The notes below the pieces were generated by a model. It did no database searches. It worked only from the letters and a program-made list of their open reading frames with translations, and had not been told where the DNA came from. Shown one piece after another: positions 1 to 6,185 of a stretch of 7,942 bases of DNA. Each line of letters begins with the position of its first letter. Position 1 is the stretch's first letter. The position numbers and the translations under genes were made by a program. The DNA comes from Thermaerobacter marianensis (lineage in GTDB: Bacteria > Bacillota > Sulfobacillia > DYIH01), in assembly GCA_020723785.1 (NCBI GenBank), contig DYIH01000035.1, positions 3,905 to 11,846 on the forward strand. The letters run 5' to 3'.

Positions 1-539
1 AAAGTTCGATGACCACCTTAGCCGGGATCCTGAGCGCCGGCGCCGCCGGCGGCAGCGTCCACGGCGACTTCCGCCACCCGGTCGACGTACAACCGTCGAT
101 CCTCATCGGCACGACCAAGATCATCGACGGGAGCGGCAGCAACCAGGGACGGCTCAAGGACTATATAGCCGGCTCCGACTACCTCCCTCTGGAGGGATTC
201 TCCAGCGGCTCGAGCTATAACCAGAACCTGGTGATGTGCCTGAGCTGTCACGTGCCGCACGGCGTGCAGCGCGACCTCGACCTTGGCACGCCCGGCAGCC
301 TGACCGACGCCCAGAAGGTCAACCGGCAGAACCGGCTGGTCGAGTCGGCCTACCTCAATGACAAGCTGAACGGTACGGACGACAACGACGCGACGGGCGC
401 CACCGACCGGCTGACGCGGGACAGCATCAGCGGCTACCTGCACGAGCGTGACGGCAGCAAGATCCTCGGCTCGACGTCGGCCCTCGGGCGGTTCAAGCCG
501 TTCGCCTCGGCCTGCTTCCGCTGCCACAGCGTAAAGTAA
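1..539 (+). CDS. Multihaem cytochrome c, C-terminal part (5' end outside window)
   Basis: The frame is open to the left edge and the first ATG (position 9) is not preceded by a clear ribosome-binding site or followed by a signal peptide, so this is the tail of a longer exported cytochrome. About 178 residues are visible. Two haem c attachment sites are present: CLSCH around residue 77 after that ATG, and CFRCH a few residues before the stop. The first reads CLSCHVPHG, close to the paired-CXXCH cytochrome pattern CxxCHxPHG. Further histidines (VHGDF, RHPVDV, YLHER) could be distal ligands; HPV-type segments are common in this family. The spacing between the two sites, about 90 residues, is long for a compact multihaem protein. 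Ser/Gly/Asn/Asp-rich stretches suggest surface loops. It probably takes part in extracytoplasmic electron transfer. Total haem number and identity (for example nanowire-type OmcE/OmcS-like) cannot be judged from this fragment. Confidence 0.85.
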   Translation, partial: SSMTTLAGILSAGAAGGSVHGDFRHPVDVQPSILIGTTKIIDGSGSNQGRLKDYIAGSDYLPLEGFSSGSSYNQNLVMCLSCHVPHGVQRDLDLGTPGSLTDAQKVNRQNRLVESAYLNDKLNGTDDNDATGATDRLTRDSISGYLHERDGSKILGSTSALGRFKPFASACFRCHSVK

Positions 540-577
540 CCGGCTGGGCTGAATCGAGCCAGCGACGATATGGGGTA

Positions 578-613
578 ACGAGGGTGGGCTTGCATCGAGA
601 AGCCCACCCTCGT
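578..613 (+). terminator. Perfect 14-bp hairpin after the multihaem cytochrome gene
   Basis: The arms at 578-591 and 600-613 are exact reverse complements (left arm ACGAGGGTGGGCTT) around an 8-nt loop. It starts 39 nt after the cytochrome stop codon. No U-tract follows directly; a run of five T is found only at 635-639, preceded by a much weaker 5-bp stem (615-619 with 627-631). The placement fits a transcription terminator or a 3' mRNA-stabilising stem that separates the cytochrome transcript from the TPR operon. Confidence 0.7.
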
Positions 614-644
614 CCTTGGTGCGCAGCCAGGCAGTTTTTCCGCA

Positions 645-673
645 TTGACAAAAACGCCGCTCGACGCGATATT
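645..673 (+). promoter_or_regulatory. Candidate sigma70-type promoter of the TPR-NHL-parvulin operon
   Basis: A consensus -35 box TTGACA (645-650) is followed by a 17-nt spacer and GATATT (668-673, 4 of 6 matches to TATAAT). It lies between the hairpin after the cytochrome gene and the TPR start, giving a leader of about 40 nt. An alternative -10, TATTTT at 670, would need a 19-nt spacer. The local AT-richness stands out in this GC-rich region. Confidence 0.55.
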
Positions 674-720
674 TTTAACAGGTTGGACAGCCGGGTGGGT
701 TTGAAGGGGTGCGTGGTTGG

Positions 721-1449
721 ATGGAGACGGGATTCCCCCGGACGCCGGAAGCCGGTTCCGCCAAGATGGCGGGGGACAGGGGCGTGTCGCTGGGGATGGC
801 GGTGGCCATAGTCGCCGGCACGGTTCTGGTAATAGGCGCACTGGCCACCTTCATCGGTTACCGCTTTTTCTGGGAAAAATATGCGCTGCCCAAGAGGTTG
901 GACGTGGAAACAACCCGCTGGGAGCAGCGGTTGAAGCAGAACCCCAAGGATGACGCGGCCCTCGCCGAGCTGGGTGTCGTCTATTTCCAGAAGGGCGATC
1001 TGCAGCAGGCCGAAACCTATCTCCAGAAGGCCCTGAAGATCAACAAGGACAACCCTGCCGCCGCCTATCACATGGGCCTCATCTACATGAGCCAGAAGAA
1101 GTTCGCCGACGCGGAGAAGGAGTTCAAGAAGCTCACCGCCAGGTATCCCACCAACCCGCTCGGTTTCTACCAGTTGGCCCTGGCCTATTTCGAGCAGGGC
1201 AAGCTCGACGCGGCCCTGGAGAAGCTCAAGTTCATCAACGACAACATCGACGGCACCATTTCCGACGTGTATCACCTGACCGGCCGGATCTACGAGCGGA
1301 AGAACATGAAGGACAAGGCCATAGCCAGCTACCGCCGGGCGGCGGAGTTCGACCCCAACTTCAAGCCGGCGGTGGAGGCCCTGCAGCGGCTGGGGGTCAC
1401 GGACCTGCCCAAGATGCCGGCGGGAGGGGCGCACTCTCCGTCGCGGTAA
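721..1449 (+). CDS. Membrane-anchored TPR-repeat protein
   Basis: The product is about 242 residues. A single strongly hydrophobic segment (about residues 24-45, LGMAVAIVAGTVLVIG onwards) makes an N-terminal membrane anchor. The rest, from about residue 60, is four to five tandem tetratricopeptide repeats with the usual spacing: ALAELGVVYFQKGDLQQAE, AYHMGLIYMSQKKFADAE, GFYQLALAYFEQGKLDAAL, VYHLTGRIYERKNMKDKAI, each followed by helix B and a proline-containing turn. TPR domains bind peptides. Membrane-anchored TPR proteins next to cytochrome genes include CcmI/NrfG-type factors that hold apocytochromes for haem attachment, so a role in cytochrome assembly is a reasonable inference. ATG 721 is preferred over GTG 709, which overlaps the purine-rich GAAGGGG; later starts at 766 (ATG) or 784 (GTG) would still keep the anchor. 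It is probably first in an operon with the NHL gene 60 bp downstream. Confidence 0.85.
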   Translation: METGFPRTPEAGSAKMAGDRGVSLGMAVAIVAGTVLVIGALATFIGYRFFWEKYALPKRLDVETTRWEQRLKQNPKDDAALAELGVVYFQKGDLQQAETYLQKALKINKDNPAAAYHMGLIYMSQKKFADAEKEFKKLTARYPTNPLGFYQLALAYFEQGKLDAALEKLKFINDNIDGTISDVYHLTGRIYERKNMKDKAIASYRRAAEFDPNFKPAVEALQRLGVTDLPKMPAGGAHSPSR

Positions 1450-1497
1450 GCGGCGGGGTGGGAAGGCGGCGTCGCCGGCCCCGATATACAGTCATTC

Positions 1498-1503
1498 AGG
1501 AGG
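1498..1503 (+). promoter_or_regulatory. Ribosome-binding site AGGAGG of NHL gene 1
   Basis: AGGAGG sits 6 nt before ATG 1510. This supports that ATG over the in-frame TTG at 1504, which directly abuts the Shine-Dalgarno sequence. Confidence 0.8.
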
Positions 1504-1509
1504 TTGACG

Positions 1510-2478
1510 ATGCGCAAGAGGGTCAAGGCAAGCACGGTGATCAACATCAGCCTGGCGGTGGCGCTGCTGACGGTGGTCGTTTTCGGCTTCTTCTTCCTGC
1601 GGCAGAAGGTGCCCACGCCGGTCAAGGCCATCGTTACCACCACCGCGGTGATCACCAACCAGCCCCCCAAGCACCGCTTCGACCTCTACGGCCCTCAGAA
1701 CGCCCCCATGGCCGGACCTCTGGGGGTCGCGGTGGCGCCCGACGGACGGGTGTTCGTCGCCGACAGCAGCAACCACCGCATCCAGGTCTTCAACGCCCAG
1801 GGTGACCCGGTGACGCGCTTCGGCAAGCTCGGGCAGGGCAAGGGGGAGTTCAACTACCCGACGGGCCTGATCGTGCGCGGCCAGCGCCTGTACGTGGCGG
1901 ACTTCAAGAACGGTCGCATCCAGGTCCTGGGGTTGGACGGCAAGCCTCAGGGCGTCATCCCGGACGCGGCGAAACACAAGGACCTCGCCTTCGCCCCGCT
2001 GGCGATGGCCGAGGACAGGGCCGGCAACATGTACGTCGTCACCGTGGGGCATGAGGTCCTCGTTTTCGACAAGGACGACCGTTTCGTCAAGAGGTTCGCC
2101 AAGGGTGGTTCCAAGGATGGGGAGCTGGCCTATCCCAACGCCGTGGCCGTCGATTCCAAGGGCCGTATCTGGGTGGCGGACAGCAACAACGGCCGGGTGC
2201 AGATGTTCAGCCCGGAGGGCAGGTACGTCAAGCAATTCGGCGGGATGCTGACCCCCCGCGGCATCGCCGTCGACGGCCGCGACCGGGTTTTCATCGTGGA
2301 TACGCTCCAGCACAAGGTCTTCGTCGTGGACAGCGAGGGGAAAGAGCTGTTCACCTTCGGGGATCGCGGGGTGGAGGAAGGACAGTTCAACTTCCCCAAC
2401 AACATAGCCGTGGGACCGGACGGCAAATTCTATATCGCCGACCGCGAGAACAACCGCGTCTCGGTCTGGGGTTACTAG
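1510..2478 (+). CDS. Membrane-anchored six-bladed NHL-repeat beta-propeller (copy 1)
   Basis: The product is about 322 residues. A basic N-terminus (MRKRVK) and a hydrophobic segment at about residues 10-30 form an uncleaved anchor with the propeller outside. Six NHL-type blades follow, each with a hydrophobic strand, a DG turn and a VADSSNHRIQVF-like strand: near residues 70-98, 118-145, about 160-190 (a divergent blade reading YVVTVGHEVLVFD), YPNAVAVDSKGRIWVADSNN, TPRGIAVDGRDRVFIVD, and FPNNIAVGPDGKFYIADREN, ending in the closing strand NRVSVWGY. NHL propellers are binding scaffolds, and some have enzymatic activity; no catalytic signature is evident here. The parvulin-like gene follows after 34 bp. 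The protein aligns along its whole length with the NHL protein at 5114-6133, so the two are paralogues. A scaffold or assembly role around cytochromes is inferred from context only. Confidence 0.9.
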   Translation: MRKRVKASTVINISLAVALLTVVVFGFFFLRQKVPTPVKAIVTTTAVITNQPPKHRFDLYGPQNAPMAGPLGVAVAPDGRVFVADSSNHRIQVFNAQGDPVTRFGKLGQGKGEFNYPTGLIVRGQRLYVADFKNGRIQVLGLDGKPQGVIPDAAKHKDLAFAPLAMAEDRAGNMYVVTVGHEVLVFDKDDRFVKRFAKGGSKDGELAYPNAVAVDSKGRIWVADSNNGRVQMFSPEGRYVKQFGGMLTPRGIAVDGRDRVFIVDTLQHKVFVVDSEGKELFTFGDRGVEEGQFNFPNNIAVGPDGKFYIADRENNRVSVWGY

Positions 2479-2512
2479 GCCCGTTGGGTAACCCGAAGGA
2501 GGATGGTCGTTG

Positions 2513-3508
2513 ATGCGCCCTTCGCGTTCCAAACGGGTCCTGGGGGCCTTGCTGGCTCTGGCTCTGCTGGCGTCCGTACCCGCCGGTTGTGGCGGCGGGG
2601 GCGGGCAGGCGCTGGCCGAGGTGAACGGCGAGGCGGTGACCGCCCGGCAGCTCGATCAGCGGCTGGCCTTGTTCCAGATCGTTTTCCGTCATCAGGTGTC
2701 GGCGCAGGAAGTTCAGAAAATGCGCGCGCAGTTCGCCGACATGCTGGTGGAGGAAGCGTTGCTGGTCCAGGAGGCCAAAAAGCGCGGGCTTATGCCCCAG
2801 GCCGGCGCGGTGCAGGCGGAAACCCGCCGGCTGTTGGAGGCCGTCAAGCTGGAGCAGTACAACGGCTCCGAGCCGTCGATGAAGCGCGGCCTCAAGGAGG
2901 CCGGCCTGTCGGAGAGCTTGGTCCAGGAGATCGTCGCCCGCCAGATGGCCGTCGATGCCGTCACCAGGAAGGTGACGGAACCGGTCAGGGTCGGCGATGC
3001 CGACATTCGTGCCTACTACGAGCAGAACAAGGCCCGGCTGGTCCGCCCGGAAACGGTCAAGCTTCTCCGCCTGCAGACGAAGACCCGGGAGGATGCCGAC
3101 AAGGCCCTGGGAGAACTCAGGAACGGCAAGGACTTCATCGAGGTGGCCAGGAAGTATTCCAGCGACCCGATGATCTCGTCGCACCGCGGCATGTCCATCG
3201 ACGACAAGAGGTTGGGCCTGACGCCCCAGGTTGTCAAGCGCGGGGAACTCCCCGCCGAGCTGGAGCAGGCCGCCTTTTCCTTGGCGGCCGGGCAGGTCAG
3301 CCAGGTGATCGAGAGCCGGTCCGCCTACCACATCCTCAAGGTGGAGGAGAAGCAGGCGGGTGGTGAGCCGCCCTTTGACGAGGTGAAGGAGCAGCTGCGG
3401 GCCGACCTCCTGGCGGAGAGGCAGAAGCAGGCCTTCGATAAATTCCTGAAGGATTTGAAAAAGTCGGCCCAAATCCGGTGGAACAAGAACCAACCCACCA
3501 AGGACTAA
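2513..3508 (+). CDS. Parvulin/SurA-like peptidyl-prolyl isomerase family lipoprotein (copy 1)
   Basis: The product is about 331 residues. A basic, hydrophobic signal ends at PAGC (Cys26) followed by five glycines. This is a lipobox-like site, although Pro at -3 is atypical. A SurA/PrsA-type N-terminal helical domain begins at VNGEAVTARQLDQR (about residue 37), with the family-typical LVEEALLVQEAKKRGL. A parvulin (rotamase) domain covers about residues 175-280: DADKALGELRNGKDFIEVA, YSSDPM, AAFSLAAGQVSQVIES, AYHILKV. The first conserved parvulin histidine (xSHIL strand) is replaced: the sequence reads VKLLRL, with Arg186 at the His position. The second, His273 in AYHIL, is kept. The usual GGDLGWF loop is also missing. 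Catalysis is therefore doubtful and chaperone function likelier. AAGGAGG at 2496-2502 serves ATG 2513, or TTG 2510 just before it. It is the last gene of its operon and convergent with the BNR gene, 27 bp apart. Confidence 0.88.
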   Translation: MRPSRSKRVLGALLALALLASVPAGCGGGGGQALAEVNGEAVTARQLDQRLALFQIVFRHQVSAQEVQKMRAQFADMLVEEALLVQEAKKRGLMPQAGAVQAETRRLLEAVKLEQYNGSEPSMKRGLKEAGLSESLVQEIVARQMAVDAVTRKVTEPVRVGDADIRAYYEQNKARLVRPETVKLLRLQTKTREDADKALGELRNGKDFIEVARKYSSDPMISSHRGMSIDDKRLGLTPQVVKRGELPAELEQAAFSLAAGQVSQVIESRSAYHILKVEEKQAGGEPPFDEVKEQLRADLLAERQKQAFDKFLKDLKKSAQIRWNKNQPTKD

Positions 3509-3535
3509 GGGATGAACCTACCTGGCGCGGTGCGG

Positions 3536-4687
3536 CTAGTCCGGACGGGCCAGCCGGAACCGCGAGCGCACTTCCTCCAACGGTGGAAAGGCGGCCACCG
3601 GCTCCGCCCAGGAGAGGCCGCCGTCATCTGATCGGTAGAGCCAATTGATCCGTTCCCCGGTCACCGCGAAAAGCGTCCCGCCGGTGCCGGGAACGGCCGC
3701 CAGGATCCTCCCCCGGGCGGCATCCTTCATCCGGTGGTTCGCTTGCCGCCACGTGGCCCCGCCGTCGGCGCTCCTGATGATGCCGGAAGAGGGGGGCGCG
3801 GCGGCGTAGACGACCCTGGGGTCGGCCGGATCCAGGGTCAGGTGGTGCACGGTGTCCTTCTCCAGGCCGCCGCCCCGGGGCTGCCAGGTCCGCCCGCCGT
3901 CCGAACTCACGAACACGCCGCTCTGGAAGGCCGCGCCGGCCATCAGCATCCCGGTGCCGGGAAACGCCGTCAAGGCGGTTATTCCGATGCCGCGAAGGGC
4001 GCCGCCGACGTCCTCCCAGCGGGCTGCGCCCTCCTCGCGCCGGAAGGTGCCGGCGCTGGTCCCGAGAAATAGCACCGGCTTGTCGCCCGGCGCAACCGGC
4101 GCGATGGCCAAATAAGAGAAAGAAATCGCCTGCGGGGCGGACAGCTTCTCCTCGAGGCCGGAGTTTTCGGCCCTCCAGCTCTTTCCCCCGTCGTCGCTCT
4201 TGAAGACCCCGCCTTGCAGGCCGACGGCGAAGATCACGTCCTTCTCCCGGGGGTGGAACACCACCTGGGTAACGGACCGATCCGCGATCCCTTCACCGGC
4301 CGGCTGCCAGGAACCGCCACCATCGTCGCTGCGATACAGCCCCCCGTCGCGTCCGGCGGCCCAGACCACATCCTTCCGGTGCGGGTCGGGGGCGATGAAA
4401 CCGACGCTCAGGGTTTTGAGCCCCCGGTTGTAGCTGTGCCAGACGCGCCCGCCGTCCATGCTGATGAAGATGCCCGCATCCGTGGCCATGAAGATACGCT
4501 GCGTGTTCCACGGGTCCGCCGCCAGGTGGTTGACGTGCGGCAGCCCGCCGCGCGTTCCCTCCTTCGTCCCGATGGTGGTCGGCGGCGCTCCGATCGTACC
4601 CCGTTTGAGGTGAAGGGACCCCACCCCGGCCGTCAACAGGAGGAGCATCAGTATGAACGGGGTTAGATACCGTGTCATATTTTTCAC
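3536..4687 (-). CDS. BNR/Asp-box (Ycf48/sortilin-like) beta-propeller, exported
   Basis: The product is about 383 residues from GTG 4687. An N-terminal hydrophobic segment (YLTPFILMLLLLTAGVGS) serves as signal peptide or anchor; there is no lipobox cysteine. The body holds six clear Asp-box motifs S-x-DGG-x-x-W: SMDGGRVW (about residue 76), SDDGGGSW (120), SDDGGKSW (164), SSDGGRTW, SADGGATW and SDDGGLSW. A degenerate seventh (REEGAARW) lies between the third and fourth, consistent with seven blades. Relatives include the Ycf48/HCF136 photosystem assembly factors and Vps10/sortilin domains. Sialidase activity is not suggested, as the catalytic Arg triad context is absent. GTG 4687 is chosen because AAGGAAGAG lies 8 nt upstream; ATG 4678, three codons later, is the alternative, and the further upstream frame codes for non-signal-like residues. 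It is the only minus-strand gene between the two NHL-parvulin units. A role as an assembly scaffold for cytochromes is inferred. Confidence 0.85.
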   Translation of the reverse strand: MKNMTRYLTPFILMLLLLTAGVGSLHLKRGTIGAPPTTIGTKEGTRGGLPHVNHLAADPWNTQRIFMATDAGIFISMDGGRVWHSYNRGLKTLSVGFIAPDPHRKDVVWAAGRDGGLYRSDDGGGSWQPAGEGIADRSVTQVVFHPREKDVIFAVGLQGGVFKSDDGGKSWRAENSGLEEKLSAPQAISFSYLAIAPVAPGDKPVLFLGTSAGTFRREEGAARWEDVGGALRGIGITALTAFPGTGMLMAGAAFQSGVFVSSDGGRTWQPRGGGLEKDTVHHLTLDPADPRVVYAAAPPSSGIIRSADGGATWRQANHRMKDAARGRILAAVPGTGGTLFAVTGERINWLYRSDDGGLSWAEPVAAFPPLEEVRSRFRLARPD

Positions 4688-4844
4688 TTCGAATACTCTT
4701 CCTTTCACCCAGCGGGCGCCGACGCCGCAAGCCATATCGGGATTACGCAATGCGCTCCTGGGTCAATTATGCCATACCCCCGTCCCTCTCGGCGAGACCC
4801 CTGGGCAGGCGGCGTGGCCGAGAAGGCGCGGGCGTCAAGGAGCC

Positions 4845-4903
4845 TGTCGCACAACCTTCATTGACCAGGCGCATAATCCGTGTCCGGAATGGCTTGTGCG
4901 ACA
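4845..4903. repeat. Long imperfect inverted repeat with 10-bp perfect ends
   Basis: TGTCGCACAA (4845-4854) and TTGTGCGACA (4894-4903) are exact reverse complements. Pairing extends inward with two single-base bulges (CCTTC at 4855-4859 against GAATGG at 4887-4892), and GAC/GTC matches closer to the centre. The 59-nt unit could fold as an extended hairpin. It has no adjacent T-tract. It could be a regulatory element, a REP/MITE-like palindrome or a trace of insertion-sequence ends; I see no clear target-site duplication. Confidence 0.6.
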
Positions 4904-4953
4904 AGGCGTCCCGGGATCGCGCCAAAAGCTTATTACTGTGGTGCATATTACCG

Positions 4954-4976
4954 TCATGCACAAGTATTGTGCATGA
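4954..4976. promoter_or_regulatory. Perfect dyad, candidate activator-binding site
   Basis: TCATGCACAA and TTGTGCATGA are exact 10-bp inverted arms around a 3-nt centre (GTA). The core TGCAC-N7-GTGCA has the spacing of NtrC-type enhancer sites as I know them from E. coli glnA. No matching -24/-12 sigma54 promoter is seen downstream, so the regulator family is uncertain. The dyad centre is about 68 bp upstream of the start predicted from the promoter at 4999-5026, an activator-like position. Further copies of the hexamer lie at 4941 (GTGCAT) and 4991 (GTGCAA). Confidence 0.55.
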
Positions 4977-4998
4977 GTCGCGCAAGCCATGTGCAAAC

Positions 4999-5026
4999 TT
5001 GCTACCTTCCGGGTATTTGATAAGAT
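4999..5026 (+). promoter_or_regulatory. Candidate promoter of NHL gene 2
   Basis: TTGCTA (4999-5004) and TAAGAT (5021-5026) are separated by 16 nt; each matches the sigma70 consensus at 4 of 6 bases. It lies downstream of the 4954-4976 dyad and about 90 bp before the favoured start codon. The weak boxes would suit an activated promoter. Confidence 0.35.
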
Positions 5027-5098
5027 CATGACATAGCCATGACGAGCCCGTGATCGTTGTGGGACCTTTCACCGATTTCACCGCCGAGACGTCCGTGC

Positions 5099-5104
5099 GA
5101 GGTG
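5099..5104 (+). promoter_or_regulatory. Ribosome-binding site GAGGTG deciding the NHL gene 2 start
   Basis: GAGGTG lies 9 nt before GTG 5114. The upstream TTG at 5057 and GTG at 5102 have no comparable site. GTG 5141, preceded by AGAGG, is the main alternative. Confidence 0.5.
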
Positions 5105-5113
5105 CTGCCGCCG

Positions 5114-6133
5114 GTGATCCCGGAAACAGAGGCGCCGGCTGTGAAGCCGGTCAAGAGGAAGGGCAAGGTGTCCACCCTGGTCGGCGTCACTTCGGCGGTG
5201 GTCCTGGCGCTGTCGGTGGTTCTGGGCTATCACTTCCTGCGGGTGCGGGCGCCGGCGCCTGTTCAGGGCCTGGTCGCCGCGGAAAAGGAGGCCGGCAACC
5301 AGCCGCCGCGCTTCCTGCACAGTATCATCGGGCCCGTCGCTTCCCCTCTCTCGCAGCCCCTGGCGGTAGCCGTCGATGACGATGGACTCGTATATGTATC
5401 CGACACCTCCAACAACAGGATCCAGGTCTTTACCGAGGACGGCCGGTGGGTGCGCAAGTGGGGCGCCCATGGCAAGGGGCCGGGCCAGTTCGACTTCCCC
5501 TACGGGATCGCCGTCAGGGACGGCAAGGTCTACGTTGCCGACAAGAACAACTACCGTATCCAGATATTCTTGCCGGACGGCAGGTTCGTCGGCATGATCC
5601 CTCCTGCCCCGCGTCCGGATGCTCGCGGCTTCATCCCGTTGAACATGAACGTCGGGGCTGACGGCAACCTCTACGTCACCAGCCTGGACCACCGCATCCT
5701 GGTCTTCGACAAGAAGGACAGCCTGATCAAGGAGTTCGGCAGGGGGGGAAGCGGGAAGGGGGAGCTGGCTTACCCCAATGGCGTGGCGGTGGACGAAACC
5801 GGCCGGATATGGGTCGCCGACAGCGGCAACGCCCGTATTCAGGTGTTCTCACCGGACGCCGGGCAGGTGGTCATGACCATCGGCGGTGAGTTCGTGGTGC
5901 CGCGGGGCATCGTCATCCGTGGGGAGCGTGTCTGGGTTGCCGACCCGATTCAGCAGAAGATCCGCGTCTACGATCTGCGGGGGAAGGTGCGCGTCGAGTT
6001 CGGGGAGCGCGGTTTGGGCGATGGCCAGTTGAACTTCCCCAACAGCCTGGCCTTTGACCGGCAGGGCCGGCTTTACGTGGCCGACCGGGGGAGCAATCGG
6101 ATAGCCGTGTTCGGTTACGAGCGGCAGCAATGA
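5114..6133 (+). CDS. Membrane-anchored six-bladed NHL-repeat beta-propeller (copy 2)
   Basis: The product is about 339 residues. A basic stretch (KPVKRKGK) precedes one hydrophobic anchor at about residues 20-42. A linker ending NQPPRFLHSI parallels NQPPKHRFDL of copy 1. Six NHL blades follow: QPLAVAVDDDGLVYVSDTSN, FPYGIAVRDGKVYVADKNNY, a divergent third blade (NLYVTSLDHRILVFDKKD), YPNGVAVDETGRIWVADSGN, VPRGIVIRGERVWVAD, and FPNSLAFDRQGRLYVADRGS, ending NRIAVFGYERQQ. The third blade departs from the NHL consensus at the same place in both copies, so it is a conserved feature and not decay. Start choice is uncertain: GTG 5114 is favoured by its ribosome-binding site, while GTG 5141 would give an N-terminus nearly matching copy 1 in length. 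The parvulin-like gene follows after 52 bp, repeating the arrangement at 1510-3508. Confidence 0.88.
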   Translation: MIPETEAPAVKPVKRKGKVSTLVGVTSAVVLALSVVLGYHFLRVRAPAPVQGLVAAEKEAGNQPPRFLHSIIGPVASPLSQPLAVAVDDDGLVYVSDTSNNRIQVFTEDGRWVRKWGAHGKGPGQFDFPYGIAVRDGKVYVADKNNYRIQIFLPDGRFVGMIPPAPRPDARGFIPLNMNVGADGNLYVTSLDHRILVFDKKDSLIKEFGRGGSGKGELAYPNGVAVDETGRIWVADSGNARIQVFSPDAGQVVMTIGGEFVVPRGIVIRGERVWVADPIQQKIRVYDLRGKVRVEFGERGLGDGQLNFPNSLAFDRQGRLYVADRGSNRIAVFGYERQQ

Positions 6134-6185
6134 ACCATGAGACGATTCCGTTCACGACAAAGCGCTTGGAAAGGGTGTTCAGCCG

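Larger units (their letters stand above)
4688..5113. other. Divergent intergenic region (426 bp)
   Basis: This stretch separates the minus-strand BNR gene from the plus-strand NHL gene 2. Short open frames cross it on both strands, but they have no convincing Shine-Dalgarno sequences or recognisable protein features, so I read it as noncoding. Its BNR-side third (4688-4840) shows nothing I can call firmly. The middle and right parts hold a long inverted repeat (4845-4903), a short dyad (4954-4976) and a candidate promoter (4999-5026). CATGAC also occurs twice 10 bp apart (5028 and 5038). Confidence 0.7.

Noticed and set aside
18..1434. Long open frames on the minus strand opposite the cytochrome and TPR genes
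   Set aside because: They mirror the GC-rich codon pattern of the plus-strand genes, lack plausible start signals and show no domain-like composition, whereas the plus-strand frames have CxxCH sites and TPR repeats.
2503..3366. Plus-strand open frame of 287 codons overlapping the first parvulin-like gene, with ATG close to the AAGGAGG
   Set aside because: Its ATG directly abuts the Shine-Dalgarno sequence and the product is Gly/Arg/Ala-rich without any fold signature; the overlapping frame from 2513 has a clear signal peptide and SurA/parvulin domains.
3509..3560. Terminator between the convergent parvulin-like and BNR genes
   Set aside because: Only short imperfect GGCT/AGCC pairing is visible, with no T-tract on either strand.
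3536..4687. Sialidase activity for the BNR protein
   Set aside because: Asp boxes alone mark a propeller fold; I see no sialidase FRIP motif or catalytic residue set.
4740..4766. Possible promoter of the BNR gene on the minus strand (TTGACC at 4761-4766 and TAATCC at 4740-4745)
   Set aside because: The spacer is only 15 nt and the -10 box is weak, so I did not list it as a feature.
4980..5005. Sigma54 -24/-12 promoter ending in TTGCT near 5003, suggested by the NtrC-like dyad
   Set aside because: The GG required 10 nt before GC at 5001-5002 is absent (AT is found there).
4653..5081. Small open frames in the BNR-NHL intergenic region on both strands
   Set aside because: No good Shine-Dalgarno sequences, no recognisable motifs, and they run across inverted repeats and the candidate promoter.
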